Of a stretch of DNA of 64,000 bases, positions 1-7,897 are shown in pieces. The notes under the pieces are model-generated. The model was not told the DNA's origin. It did no database searches and saw nothing but the letters and a program-made list of their open reading frames with translations. The number at the start of each line of letters is the position of its first letter. Positions within the stretch are counted from its first letter, which is position 1. Origin of the DNA: an uncultured bacterium (lineage in GTDB: Bacteria > Gemmatimonadota > Gemmatimonadetes > Longimicrobiales > RSA9); contig CALBZE010000131.1 of the NCBI GenBank assembly GCA_937889645.1, positions 34,751 to 98,750 of the forward strand, in the 5' to 3' direction. A program made the translations under genes and the position numbers.

Positions 1-151
1 CGTCCCCACGAGCGAGAACATCCTCGCCTACCTCTGGCCTCGCATCGCCGGGGCGCTCCCGAGCGGCGCGACGCTCCACCGGCTGCGCCTCTACGAGGAG
101 CCGACGCTCTTCGTCGATTACTATGGCGGGGGAACGGAGACGCAGACATGA
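1..151 (+). CDS. queD: 6-carboxytetrahydropterin synthase (QueD) family, C-terminal fragment
   Basis: Only the last 49 residues lie in the window; the gene enters from the left edge and stops at the TGA at 149-151. The fragment holds the PTSENIA-type motif (PTSEN) followed by a helix and a terminal strand with the conserved Glu region (LYEEPTLFVDYYGG), the usual C-terminus of the 6-pyruvoyl-tetrahydropterin synthase/QueD fold. In bacteria this family most often makes 6-carboxytetrahydropterin for queuosine and other 7-deazapurines. The zinc-binding histidines are outside the window, so QueD versus a PTPS relative cannot be decided. The stop overlaps the next start (ATGA), so the two are probably co-transcribed. 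Confidence 0.75.
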   Translation, partial: VPTSENILAYLWPRIAGALPSGATLHRLRLYEEPTLFVDYYGGGTETQT

Positions 152-660
152 CGGGACGCGACCGGACACGCAGGCCGCGGCCGGTGCCCATCACCGACGC
201 GGTTCGCGATCTGATCAGAAAGACCACGGCCGACCGGCCCGCCGAGGCCGACCGGTCCGCGGACGCGCGCCCGGCGGAGCCGGGCGCGCCCGACGGGTCC
301 GCCACGCATGCCGCGTCGGCCGCGCCCGCCGCGTCGGCAATGCCGACCGAATCGGCGGCGCCCGAATCGGCGGCCGCCGCGGCCGCTTCGGCCCCGCCCC
401 CCGCTTCGGCCGCGCCGCCGGATCGGAGCTTCACCGCCGATGGCGTCGATTGGGTCGCGCGCGTCGTCGGCGCGGGGGTCGTGGGGAAGGGAGTGCCGGC
501 GACCGGCACGATCGTCGCCGTGCGGTTCCACCGCGCCGACGAGCCGCACCGGCCGCTGCGCGAAGCGCTACTCCCCCGCGGGCGCTTCGAGTACCTCGAC
601 GACGACGAGCTGGCCGCGCTGCTCGGATCCGCCCGGCCGGTCGAGCCGCCGCCCGCCTGA
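148..660 (+). CDS. hypothetical protein with Ala/Pro-rich linker and conserved-looking C-terminal domain
   Basis: A 170-residue protein whose ATG overlaps the queD stop by four bases. A basic N-terminus (about 1-30) is followed by a low-complexity Ala/Ser/Pro/Glu stretch at about 30-92, built from near-repeats of a 'xxSAAP' unit. A compact C-terminal part (about 93-165) reads as mixed beta/alpha (WVARVVGAGVVGKG, TIVAVRF) and ends in a short acidic helix (YLDDDELAALL). I do not recognise the family. The C-terminal part looks like a real small domain because it is the only portion without composition bias. Translational coupling to queD suggests a related or accessory role, but this is inference. 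Confidence 0.6.
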   Translation: MTGRDRTRRPRPVPITDAVRDLIRKTTADRPAEADRSADARPAEPGAPDGSATHAASAAPAASAMPTESAAPESAAAAAASAPPPASAAPPDRSFTADGVDWVARVVGAGVVGKGVPATGTIVAVRFHRADEPHRPLREALLPRGRFEYLDDDELAALLGSARPVEPPPA

Positions 661-663
661 GCC

Positions 664-679
664 GGCGGCTCACGCCGCC
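664..679. terminator. possible bidirectional terminator hairpin
   Basis: A six-base-pair stem GGCGGC/GCCGCC with a four-base loop lies between the convergent ends of the genes at 148-660 and 670-1017, overlapping the last codons of the latter. There is no T-tract. Short, so only weakly supported. Confidence 0.3.
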
Positions 680-1017
680 TTCGTCCCCGCGCCGCCCCGC
701 CCGATCGGCTGCCCGATCCGGACCTCGTTGTCCTCGACCCGCAGCGAGTACCGCACCAGCCCTTCCGCACCCGCCGGCCGCACGCACTCGCCGCTCCGCA
801 CGTCGTACGTTCGGCCATCGCCCGGGCAGATCAGCAGATCGCCCTCGAGCCGCCCCTCGCGCGCCAGGTTCACTCCATCCCCCGGGCACCGCGCCGTGAG
901 CGCGTAGTACGTCTGTCCGACGTTGACCACGACCAGCGTCTCGCCGTGCGCCTCGACCTCCCGCATCTCGCCCGGCCCCAGCTCGGGCGTCCGAACCACC
1001 GGCACGTACTCGTCCAT
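670..1017 (-). CDS. Rieske-fold [2Fe-2S]-type protein lacking both histidine ligands
   Basis: A 115-residue soluble protein with the overall sequence plan of a small Rieske ferredoxin: an N-terminal strand region, a first cluster-binding loop at residues 44-48, a second at 64-68 followed by the usual 'G-x-x-Y/F-D' strand, and a C-terminal strand (LVRYSLRVEDNEV). Canonical Rieske loops are C-x-H and C-x-x-H. Here both loops read CPGDG, giving Cys44/Cys64 but Gly46 and Asp67 where His is required. The cluster may therefore be absent or differently ligated. The start at 1017 was chosen over an in-frame upstream ATG at 1056 because GAGGAGG sits six bases before it. It is convergent with the upstream neighbour. 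Confidence 0.7.
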   Translation of the reverse strand: MDEYVPVVRTPELGPGEMREVEAHGETLVVVNVGQTYYALTARCPGDGVNLAREGRLEGDLLICPGDGRTYDVRSGECVRPAGAEGLVRYSLRVEDNEVRIGQPIGRGGAGTKAA

Positions 1018-1169
1018 CGCGCCTCCTCGATCGCACCGGGACGCGGGCGGGCGCAAGACACGTACCGGCGGCGATTTCGGGTTTTGTTCGGGAACCGACG
1101 CGTTCGCCGAAGGGTACCAACGGACGGTCCAAATTGCGATTCCACAACGCTTTGCGGCAGAGTACGGGC

Positions 1170-1664
1170 ATGGCCAGGAACGACTTCAACCTCAAGGATT
1201 ACGTGGACGTGGCCGAGCGGATCCGCGCGTTCTACGAGCGCTACCCCGAGGGCTCGATCCAGACCGAAATGGTGCGCCTGGAGGGCGACATGGTCGTCTT
1301 CAAGGCGACGGTGTATCGGGACCGCGAGGACGCGCACCCGACGACCGGGTGGGCGTACGAGCGCGAGGGCGTCGGCTACGTGAACAAGACGAGCTTCATT
1401 GAGAACTGCGAAACGTCGGCGATCGGGCGGGCGCTCGCGAACCTGAACTTCCCGACGACGCGCTCGACGGCGGAGCGCTCGGACGCGCCGGCGACGCAGG
1501 AGCAGATCGACGAGCTGCGCGCGCTGGCGGCGTCGGAGGTGGTGAGCGAGGACGTGCGCGAGCGCGTGGTCGCCAAGCTGGACGCGGGGATCACGGCGCG
1601 CGAGGCGACGGACGCGATCGCGTATCTGCGGCGGCTGCATCGCCGGGCGGAGCGGGCGGCCTGA
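1170..1664 (+). CDS. phage-type protein resembling ERF/Sak-like single-strand annealing proteins
   Basis: A 164-residue soluble protein. The N-terminal half has a 'YVDVAERIRAFYERYPEGS' opening, a beta-rich core (VVFKATVYRD) and the motif ETSAIGRALANLNF at about 99-112. This layout recurs in actinophage and prophage proteins grouped with ERF/Rad52-like annealing proteins. The C-terminal part (about 122-164) is a small helical segment beginning ATQEQIDELRALA. The start at 1170 gives the N-terminus typical of that family; an in-frame ATG at 1134 would add 12 unlike residues. No integrase or other phage gene is nearby, so it may be a domesticated gene. Family assignment is from memory of motifs and only moderately sure. 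Confidence 0.55.
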   Translation: MARNDFNLKDYVDVAERIRAFYERYPEGSIQTEMVRLEGDMVVFKATVYRDREDAHPTTGWAYEREGVGYVNKTSFIENCETSAIGRALANLNFPTTRSTAERSDAPATQEQIDELRALAASEVVSEDVRERVVAKLDAGITAREATDAIAYLRRLHRRAERAA

Positions 1665-1679
1665 GGGCGCCGGATCGTA

Positions 1680-2615
1680 TTACGCCGCCTTCCGGAAGCT
1701 CTCTCGCTCGACGTCCGGGCGTCGAAACAGGTTCTCCCACACGTCCCCGACCGTCTCCAGGCGTTCGGGGACGTCGCGCATCGTGAACTGGCGGGGCGAG
1801 AGGTCGTCGTCGACCTCGTCCCATTCGATCGGCATCGACACGGGCGCGTGCGGGTGGGCGCGGAGCGAGTACGGCGCGACGGCGGTCTTCCCGCGGGCGT
1901 TCTGGAGGTGGTCGATGTATACGCGCCGACCGCGCTCGTCGACCGTGCGTTCGACGGTGGCGATGGCCGGCTCGTCGGCGGCGACGGCGGCGGCGATGCG
2001 CTTGGCGAACGCGGCCGCGGTGTCGTAGTCGATGGTCCCGCCGGTGGGGACGTAGACGTGGAGCCCGCGCGAGCCCGAGGTCTTGACGCCGCAAGGCAGG
2101 CCGAGTTCCTCGACCCGCTCGCGGATCAGGCGGGCGACGCGCACGACGTTGCGGAACCCGGCGCCCGGGCTCGGGTCGAGGTCCAGGACGATCCAGTCCG
2201 GCCGGTCCGGGCGGTCGACGCGCGAGTGCCAGGGATGGAACTCGATCGTGTTCTGCTGCGCGGCGTAGAGGAGCGTGGCGAGCGAGCCGATGTAGCGGAG
2301 CGTGGGCTTCCCCGTGGCGGTGGGCGCCTTGGCGGTCCGCGCGCGACCCGGGGCCCGTCCGGCGACGCGCTGTCGAACGACGGCCTTACCGTTGGCGCCG
2401 TCCGGGTAGACCTTCAGCATGAGCGGGCGGTCGTCGAGGTAGCGCAGCATCACGTCGGCGACGCGGGCGTAGTATCGCAGGACGTCTCCCTTGGTGAGGC
2501 CGTCGGCCTCCCACAGGACGCGCCGCAGGCTCGTGAACCGCAGTCCGTCGAACTCGACCGACTTGCCGTCGCGCTCGCCGCGCTCGAGCGCCTCGATCAG
2601 CTCCGCCGTGTCCAT
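1680..2615 (-). CDS. ligD: LigD-type DNA polymerase/primase domain protein (stand-alone)
   Basis: A 311-residue protein covering only the polymerase (archaeo-eukaryotic primase) domain of LigD, which fills in ends during non-homologous end joining with Ku. The fold's signatures are present: FDGLRFTSLRRVLW near the start, TIEFHPWHSR at 123-132, the metal-binding DLD at 145-147, the SGSRGLHVYVP motif at 180-190 with His186, and the third acidic residue Asp235 in VYIDHLQNARGKT. The ligase and nuclease domains of full LigD are missing, and no Ku gene lies within the window. The ATG at 2615 is the best start; no strong ribosome site was seen. It is divergent from the flavoprotein gene at 2709. Confidence 0.85.
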   Translation of the reverse strand: MDTAELIEALERGERDGKSVEFDGLRFTSLRRVLWEADGLTKGDVLRYYARVADVMLRYLDDRPLMLKVYPDGANGKAVVRQRVAGRAPGRARTAKAPTATGKPTLRYIGSLATLLYAAQQNTIEFHPWHSRVDRPDRPDWIVLDLDPSPGAGFRNVVRVARLIRERVEELGLPCGVKTSGSRGLHVYVPTGGTIDYDTAAAFAKRIAAAVAADEPAIATVERTVDERGRRVYIDHLQNARGKTAVAPYSLRAHPHAPVSMPIEWDEVDDDLSPRQFTMRDVPERLETVGDVWENLFRRPDVERESFRKAA

Positions 2616-2708
2616 GCCCGGCCCGCGTCGCACGATCGGGGCCGCCGGAACGTCTTTTGCCCCTCGGGCCCGTGGGAACAGCGGATTTCCGCCAAGGAGG
2701 AGGGCCCA

Positions 2709-3872
2709 TTGGCTCACGTTGTCTTCGTCGGACTCGGATTCGGGGGGCTGTACACGCTCCGTCGCCTGGCGGACGACATCCCCGAAGGCACGCGCATCAC
2801 GGCGGTCGACAAGCGGGACCGGTTCGTCTTCACGCCGCTCCTCTACGAGTATCTCACGGGCGAGCTCGAGACGGACGTCGTGGCGCCGCGCTACGACACG
2901 CTGATCCCGAGCGCCGAGGTCGAGCTGGTGCAGGCCCGGGTCGATCGGATCGACGTCGCCGAGCGGCGCGTCGTGCTGGAGAGCGGCGAAACGATCGATT
3001 ACGACGCGCTGGTCCTCGCGCCCGGCTCGGTGCCGGCGTTCCACGGCGTCGCGGGCGCCGAGACGCACGGGATCCCGTTCTACTCGTTCGACGACGCGGA
3101 TCGGCTCCGCACGACGCTCCTGGTGCGGGAGTGGGCGCGGGGCGAGCAGCCGGCGTGCGTGGTCGGCGGCGGCGTGGTGGGGATCGAGCTGGCCTTCGCC
3201 CTGGCCGAGGCGCTGGAGAAGGAAGGCCGGATTGGCACGGGGCCGCGCGTCGTCGTGCTCGAGGCGCTGGAGGAGATCCTGCGCGGCATGTCCGACGGGG
3301 TGCGTCGCATGACGCGGCGCAAGCTGGAGGAGAAGGGGATCGAGGTCAGGACCTCGGTACGTGTGCTGGAAGTGGACGAGGGCGGCGTGCGCTTCACGAA
3401 CGGCGGAGAGGAGCGGTTCGACGTCGCCGTGGTCGCGTGGGCGGCGGGGATCCAGCCGAACCCGCTGCTCGAGACGCTCCCCGCGGAGCGGCACGGCAAG
3501 CACGGCGTACGCGTCGAGCGTACGCTCCAGCTCCCGGGGCACCCCGAGGTCTTCATCCTGGGCGACGCCGTGAGCTACCCCGGCCGCATGGTCGGCGAGC
3601 CGCTCCCGGACACGGCCCAGGCGGCGTTCCAGCAGTCCGAGGTCGCGGCGAAGAACCTCCGGACGTGGCTCGAGAACGGACTCCCCCGTGAGGAGTATCA
3701 TTACGGCCACCTCGGCGACTTCGTCCGCGTGAGCCGCCGCGAGGCCGTGGCGGACATCCGGGGCGTGGTGCTGGATGGCGGCGGCGCGTCGCTCGCGCGA
3801 CGCGCCGCCTACCTCTTCCGCATGCCCGACTGGGCGATTCGGACCACCGCGATCCGGCAATGGCTCGCATGA
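2709..3872 (+). CDS. NAD(P)/FAD-dependent oxidoreductase, type II NADH dehydrogenase-like
   Basis: A 387-residue pyridine nucleotide-disulphide oxidoreductase family protein. The FAD-binding GLGFGG motif lies at residues 8-13, a second dinucleotide-binding motif VVGGGVVGIELA near 150, and the FAD-contacting FILGDAVSYPG near 280. The C-terminus is amphipathic/hydrophobic (YLFRMPDWAIR), as in membrane-associated type II NADH:quinone oxidoreductases, which pass electrons from NADH to quinone without pumping protons. The start is TTG at 2709, supported by the strong AAGGAGGAGG just upstream (2694-2703); no ATG fits. Sulfide:quinone reductase-type activity cannot be excluded, but the typical cysteines are not evident. 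Confidence 0.82.
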   Translation: MAHVVFVGLGFGGLYTLRRLADDIPEGTRITAVDKRDRFVFTPLLYEYLTGELETDVVAPRYDTLIPSAEVELVQARVDRIDVAERRVVLESGETIDYDALVLAPGSVPAFHGVAGAETHGIPFYSFDDADRLRTTLLVREWARGEQPACVVGGGVVGIELAFALAEALEKEGRIGTGPRVVVLEALEEILRGMSDGVRRMTRRKLEEKGIEVRTSVRVLEVDEGGVRFTNGGEERFDVAVVAWAAGIQPNPLLETLPAERHGKHGVRVERTLQLPGHPEVFILGDAVSYPGRMVGEPLPDTAQAAFQQSEVAAKNLRTWLENGLPREEYHYGHLGDFVRVSRREAVADIRGVVLDGGGASLARRAAYLFRMPDWAIRTTAIRQWLA

Positions 3873-3885
3873 ACACACTCGGACC

Positions 3886-4905
3886 ATGAACGACGAGCGA
3901 CCGCGCATCCTGACCGGCGACCGGCCGACCGGCCGCATGCACCTCGGCCACTGGGTCGGCAGCCTCGAGAACCGCGTCCGGCTACAGTACACCCACGACT
4001 GCTATTTCATCGTCGCCGACCTGCACACGCTGACGACGCGCCCCGAGAAGGAGTACCTCACCCGTGTGCCGGAGCACATCCGGCAGATGGTGCTGGACTA
4101 CCTGGCGGTCGGGATCGATCCGGAATTGTCGGTGATCTACGTGCAGTCCGCGGTCCCCGAGGTCGCCTACCTCCACCTCATCCTGGGGATGCTCGTCTCG
4201 GTGCCGCGCCTCGAGCGGGTCCCGACCATCAAGGACATGGCCGAGGCCGCGCGGCTCGACACGATCCCCTACGGCCTCGTCGGCTACCCGGTGCTGCAGG
4301 CGGCGGACATCCTGCTCGCGCGCGCCAACCTGGTTCCGGTCGGGCGGGACAACGTGCCGCACGTCGAGGTCACGCGCGAGATCGCCCGGCGGTTCAACCA
4401 CCTGTACGGCGAGGTCTTCCCGGAGCCCGAGCCGCTGATCAGCGACGTGCCCGTGCTCCCGGGGATCGACGGGAAGCGCAAGATGTCGAAGTCGCTCGAC
4501 AACGCGATCCTCCTCTCCGACCCGCCCGAGGAGGTCGAGCGACGCGTCATGCGCATGTACACCGACCCGGCTCGGGTCCGGCCGGACATCCCCGGCCGCG
4601 TCGAGGGGAACCCGGTCTTCCTCTACCACGACCTGTTCAACCCCGACACCGCCGAAGTCGAGGACCTGAAGGAGCGTTACCGCCAGGGGCGTGTGGGCGA
4701 CGTCGAGGTCAAGAAGAAGCTCGCGCGGGCGGTGAACGCCTTCCTCGAGCCGCTCCGGGAGCGGCGCGCGGCCTTCGAGGCGCGCGCGGGCCTCGTCGAC
4801 GAGATCCTGGCCGAGGGGAACCGTCGCATGCGCGAGGTCGCGGCCGAGACGATGGCGCGCGTCCGGGCGGCGATGGGGCTGACGTACTTCGGGGCGGGCG
4901 GGTGA
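3886..4905 (+). CDS. trpS: tryptophanyl-tRNA synthetase
   Basis: A 339-residue class I aminoacyl-tRNA synthetase that charges tRNA-Trp. The HIGH-type signature is HLGH at 19-22, following TGDRPTGRM, and the KMSKS loop is intact at 199-203. CYFIVADLHTLTT and the AADILL segment are characteristic of TrpS, and the length matches the bacterial enzyme. It begins 13 bases after the flavoprotein stop, so the two may share a transcript. Downstream, 4906-5108 has no gene; a weak seven-base-pair inverted repeat (4921-4927/4950-4956) could act as a terminator. Confidence 0.95.
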   Translation: MNDERPRILTGDRPTGRMHLGHWVGSLENRVRLQYTHDCYFIVADLHTLTTRPEKEYLTRVPEHIRQMVLDYLAVGIDPELSVIYVQSAVPEVAYLHLILGMLVSVPRLERVPTIKDMAEAARLDTIPYGLVGYPVLQAADILLARANLVPVGRDNVPHVEVTREIARRFNHLYGEVFPEPEPLISDVPVLPGIDGKRKMSKSLDNAILLSDPPEEVERRVMRMYTDPARVRPDIPGRVEGNPVFLYHDLFNPDTAEVEDLKERYRQGRVGDVEVKKKLARAVNAFLEPLRERRAAFEARAGLVDEILAEGNRRMREVAAETMARVRAAMGLTYFGAGG

Positions 4906-5108
4906 GGCGAGCCGGCCGAGCGCCGCTGTCGGGCACAGGCGTGCTCCGGAGCGGCGAACGGCGCGCACGGCACGGTTGGCCCCGCCATCCGTTCCCCTTG
5001 ACCTCACCGGCGCGCGAGCGGAACTTCTAGCCATAAAGCCAGACACGAGATCTCGTTGCCGGCCGGCCGGGCGCGACGGGCCGGGCGTATCGTAATCGGA
5101 AGCGGGAA

Positions 5109-5558
5109 TTGGGTAGAAACCGAATCGCGGCGACGCTGGCCGGGCTGGCGGCGCTCCTGGTCGTTGCAGTCATGCCCGCCGTCGCGGCCCGGGCGGACGT
5201 CGCGGCCGAGTCGGCCGCGGGGGCGGCGGGCGTGTGGGCGCACCTCGACCGTGCGCTCCCGCTCGGGTTCGGTCTGATCGTCCTGCTCGTCGGCCGCGTG
5301 CTGGGGCAGGTCCCGCCGAACCAGAAGCTCGGGATCCGGACGCCGTGGACGCTCCGCGACGAGGGCGTCTGGATGGCGACGCACCGCCTGGCGGGCCGGA
5401 CCTTCGCGGTCGGGGGCGCGATCACGATGGCCGGCGCGCTGCTCCCCGCGCAGTACCGCCCATATACCGCCATTGCGGGGATCACGGTCGCCGGCTTCGT
5501 CCCGGTCGTCTACTCGTACTTCGCGCTCCGTGCGCGCGGTCGCGAGCCGGGCGCGTGA
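5109..5558 (+). CDS. SdpI family membrane protein
   Basis: A 149-residue protein with four likely membrane segments (about 6-24, 47-66, 96-112 and 118-138). Between the second and third is the SdpI signature: VPPNQKLGIRTPWTLRD, then W-x-x-THRLAGR. SdpI is the immunity protein to the SDP toxin in Bacillus, but this broad family is common in bacteria with no such toxin and its role here is unknown. It is shorter than six-helix SdpI proteins and corresponds to the C-terminal half plus one or two helices. TTG at 5109 is the apparent start, preceded by GGAAGCGGGAA; this start is uncertain. Confidence 0.72.
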   Translation: MGRNRIAATLAGLAALLVVAVMPAVAARADVAAESAAGAAGVWAHLDRALPLGFGLIVLLVGRVLGQVPPNQKLGIRTPWTLRDEGVWMATHRLAGRTFAVGGAITMAGALLPAQYRPYTAIAGITVAGFVPVVYSYFALRARGREPGA

Positions 5559-5610
5559 TTCGATCGCAATGCCGTTGTCTTCTTCTCACCCGAACGAAAG
5601 GGGGATGCGC

Positions 5611-6231
5611 ATGAACGGACGCTGGTGGATCCTGGGGTTGGCGCTGGCCACGGCGGCGTTTGGCGCCCGGTCGGAGGGTCGGCTCGAGGCGGGGCTCGCG
5701 GCCGAGGATCTCGCCTGCAAGCCGCAGCAGCCGCCGGAGCGGGTGGCCGGCCGCGCGAGCCCCTACGATTCGGCGATGATCGACACGCCGGCGCTGCGGG
5801 CCAAGATCTGCTACGGCCGCCCATACATGAAGGGGCGCAAGATCTTCGGCGCCGAGGGCGAGGCGCTCGTGCCGTACGGGAAGCTGTGGCGGACCGGCGC
5901 GAACGAGCCGACGACGATCCATCTCGCGACGCCCGCGCAGATCGCCGGGGTCGCGGTCGAGCCGGGCTCGTACTCGCTCTACACGATCCCGGGCGAGCGT
6001 GAGTGGACGGTGATCGTGAACCGCTCGACGTCGCAGTGGGGCCACGAGAGCCAGTACACGCCCGAGGTCGAGGCGCAGGAGGTCGGGCGCGGGACGGTCG
6101 TCGCCGAGGCGATCGCCGAGCAAATCGAGCAGTTCACGATCCGCTGGGAGACGGGCGGGACCGGCGCCTCGCTCGTCCTCGAATGGGCAGACCGACGGGT
6201 CCGGATTCCGGTCGCGCCCGCGACGACATGA
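5611..6231 (+). CDS. DUF2911 domain secreted protein
   Basis: A 206-residue protein with a signal peptide (about 1-22, MNGRWWILGLALATAAFG) and a DUF2911 domain. Signatures are YDSAMIDTPALRAKICYGRPYMKGRKIFG, LVPYGKLWRTGANEPTTI and an extended beta-sandwich ending GTGASLVLEWADRRVRIPV. The family is common in Bacteroidota and Gemmatimonadota and has no assigned biochemical role. ATG at 5611 is preferred over ATG at 5605 because AAAGGGGG at 5597-5604 then sits at normal spacing. The stop overlaps the aldehyde dehydrogenase start (ATGA). Confidence 0.85.
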   Translation: MNGRWWILGLALATAAFGARSEGRLEAGLAAEDLACKPQQPPERVAGRASPYDSAMIDTPALRAKICYGRPYMKGRKIFGAEGEALVPYGKLWRTGANEPTTIHLATPAQIAGVAVEPGSYSLYTIPGEREWTVIVNRSTSQWGHESQYTPEVEAQEVGRGTVVAEAIAEQIEQFTIRWETGGTGASLVLEWADRRVRIPVAPATT

Positions 6232-7769
6232 GCACGGCCGCAATCGCGGGGGACCGCCGGGTGATCGAGGTCCGGTCCCCCGCGACCGGCGCGGTGATCG
6301 GCACCGCGCCGATCCTGGAGCCGGGCGAGGTGCGGGCGCTGGTCGACCGCGCCCGCGCCGCGCAGCCGGCATGGTCCGCGCTCGGGCCGCGCCGGCGCGG
6401 CCGGCTGCTCCTCCGCTTCCGCGACCGTCTGGTCGAGCGCGCCGAAGAAGTCGCGGAACTGAGCAGCGTCGAGACGGGGAAGACACGCTTCGAGGCGCTC
6501 ATCAGCGACGTGCTCGTCACCGCCGACCTCGCGCGCTGGTGCGCGCGTCGCGCCCCCAGAGTCCTCGCCCGTCGCCGGATCCCCTCCGGCTGGCTACTCA
6601 CGAAGCGCTGCTACGAGGTCCGCGAGCCGTACGGCGTGGTCGGCGTGATCGGGCCGTGGAACTTCCCCGTCCTGAACAGCATGCGCGCGGTCCTGGCCGC
6701 GCTCGCCGCGGGGAACGCCGCGATCTGGAAGCCGTCCGAGGCGTCGCCGCTCTCCGCGCTGCTCGTCCTGGAGCTCGCCCGCGAGGCCGGGATCCCCGAG
6801 GACGTCTTCCTCGTCGCGACCGGCGATGGCGCGACCGGCGCCGCGCTGATCGAGGGCGGGGTGGACAAGGTGTCGTTCACCGGAAGCGTCGGGACCGGCC
6901 GGAAGGTCGCCGAGCTCGCGGCCCGGCGCGTGATCCCCGTCACGCTCGAGCTGGGCGGGAAGGATGCGATGATCGTCCTGGCCGATGCGGACATCGAGCG
7001 CGCGGCGAACACGGCCGTCGCCGGCGCGTTCGCGAACGCGGGGCAGATCTGCATCTCGATCGAGCGCGTGTACGTCGAGGCCAGCGTCTACGACGCGTTC
7101 GTCGAGCGCGTCGTGGAGCTCACCCGGCCGCTCGTGGCCGGCCCCGGGCCGGACGCCGATGTCGGCGCGCTCACGACCGACGCACAGCTCGCTATCGTCG
7201 AGCGGCACGTGAAGGACGCGGTGGCCAAGGGCGCTCGGGTCCTGGTCGGCGGCGAGCGAGTCCCCGGGCCCGGCCGCTTCTTCGCGCCGACCGTCCTCGT
7301 CGACGTCGACCACTCGATGGAGATCATGCGGGAGGAGACGTTCGGCCCGGTCCTGGCCATCATGAAGGTGGCCGATGCCGAGGAGGCGATCCGTCTGGCG
7401 AACGACTCCCGTTTCGGGCTCGGCGCGAGCGTCTGGACCCACCCTTCGCGGGCGGCGGCGCTCGTCCCTCGCGTGAAGGCGGGGATGGTGTGCGTGAACG
7501 ACGCCCTCACCAACGGCCTCGTCGCCGGGCTGCCGTTCGGCGGCGTGGGCGAGAGCGGGTACGGCTCCGTCTACGGCGACAACGGCTTGCTCGAAATGAC
7601 GCGCCCGCGCGCCATCCTGGTCGACCGGCTCGGTACGAAACGCGAGTTCGCGCATTATCCGACGCGTCGCTTCGGCGATGCCCGTCTCCTCGGCATGATC
7701 CGCCTGCTCCACGGCCACGGCCCGGCCCGGCGCCTCCGGGGGCTGCTGCAACTGATCCGCGGCCGCTGA
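6228..7769 (+). CDS. NAD(P)-dependent aldehyde dehydrogenase with C-terminal extension
   Basis: A 513-residue ALDH-superfamily enzyme oxidising an aldehyde to the acid. The fold is complete: PWNFP with Asn146 (oxyanion hole), the cofactor-binding FTGSVGTGRK near 218-227, general base Glu241 in LELGGKD, catalytic Cys275 in GQICIS, and EETFGPV for cofactor contact. The last 45 or so residues (after MTRPRAILVDRL) go beyond the usual end and are Arg/Leu-rich (RLLGMIRLLHGHGPARRLRG), perhaps an amphipathic membrane-surface helix as in fatty-aldehyde dehydrogenases. Substrate unknown. It is coupled by a four-base overlap to the DUF2911 gene. Confidence 0.9.
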   Translation: MSTAAIAGDRRVIEVRSPATGAVIGTAPILEPGEVRALVDRARAAQPAWSALGPRRRGRLLLRFRDRLVERAEEVAELSSVETGKTRFEALISDVLVTADLARWCARRAPRVLARRRIPSGWLLTKRCYEVREPYGVVGVIGPWNFPVLNSMRAVLAALAAGNAAIWKPSEASPLSALLVLELAREAGIPEDVFLVATGDGATGAALIEGGVDKVSFTGSVGTGRKVAELAARRVIPVTLELGGKDAMIVLADADIERAANTAVAGAFANAGQICISIERVYVEASVYDAFVERVVELTRPLVAGPGPDADVGALTTDAQLAIVERHVKDAVAKGARVLVGGERVPGPGRFFAPTVLVDVDHSMEIMREETFGPVLAIMKVADAEEAIRLANDSRFGLGASVWTHPSRAAALVPRVKAGMVCVNDALTNGLVAGLPFGGVGESGYGSVYGDNGLLEMTRPRAILVDRLGTKREFAHYPTRRFGDARLLGMIRLLHGHGPARRLRGLLQLIRGR

Positions 7770-7795
7770 CGAGGGTGGCGGTTGGGCGACGGCGA

Positions 7796-7852
7796 CGGGC
7801 GACGACGGCGGGGCGGCGCCACCCGGCGGGCGACGACGGCGGAGCGGCGCCA
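7796..7852. repeat. imperfect direct repeat, two 26-base copies
   Basis: Two copies beginning CGGGCGACGACGGCGG lie at 7796-7821 and 7827-7852 with one mismatch, in the space between the convergent aldehyde dehydrogenase and aroH-tyrA genes. This is probably slippage-type sequence; no other role is visible. Confidence 0.7.
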
Positions 7853-7897
7853 GCCCGATGGTCGTGCCGTGGCGGGGCCGACGCCCGGGGATAGCGA

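Noticed and set aside
1848..2708. N-terminal extension of the flavoprotein frame across the LigD-type gene
   Set aside because: The residues before 2709 are the antisense of the polymerase gene. TTG at 2709 has a strong ribosome site and gives the normal N-terminus.
5109..5558. SDP toxin-immunity system around the SdpI-like gene
   Set aside because: No SdpC-like toxin or SdpR-like regulator is nearby; SdpI-family proteins are widespread without the toxin.
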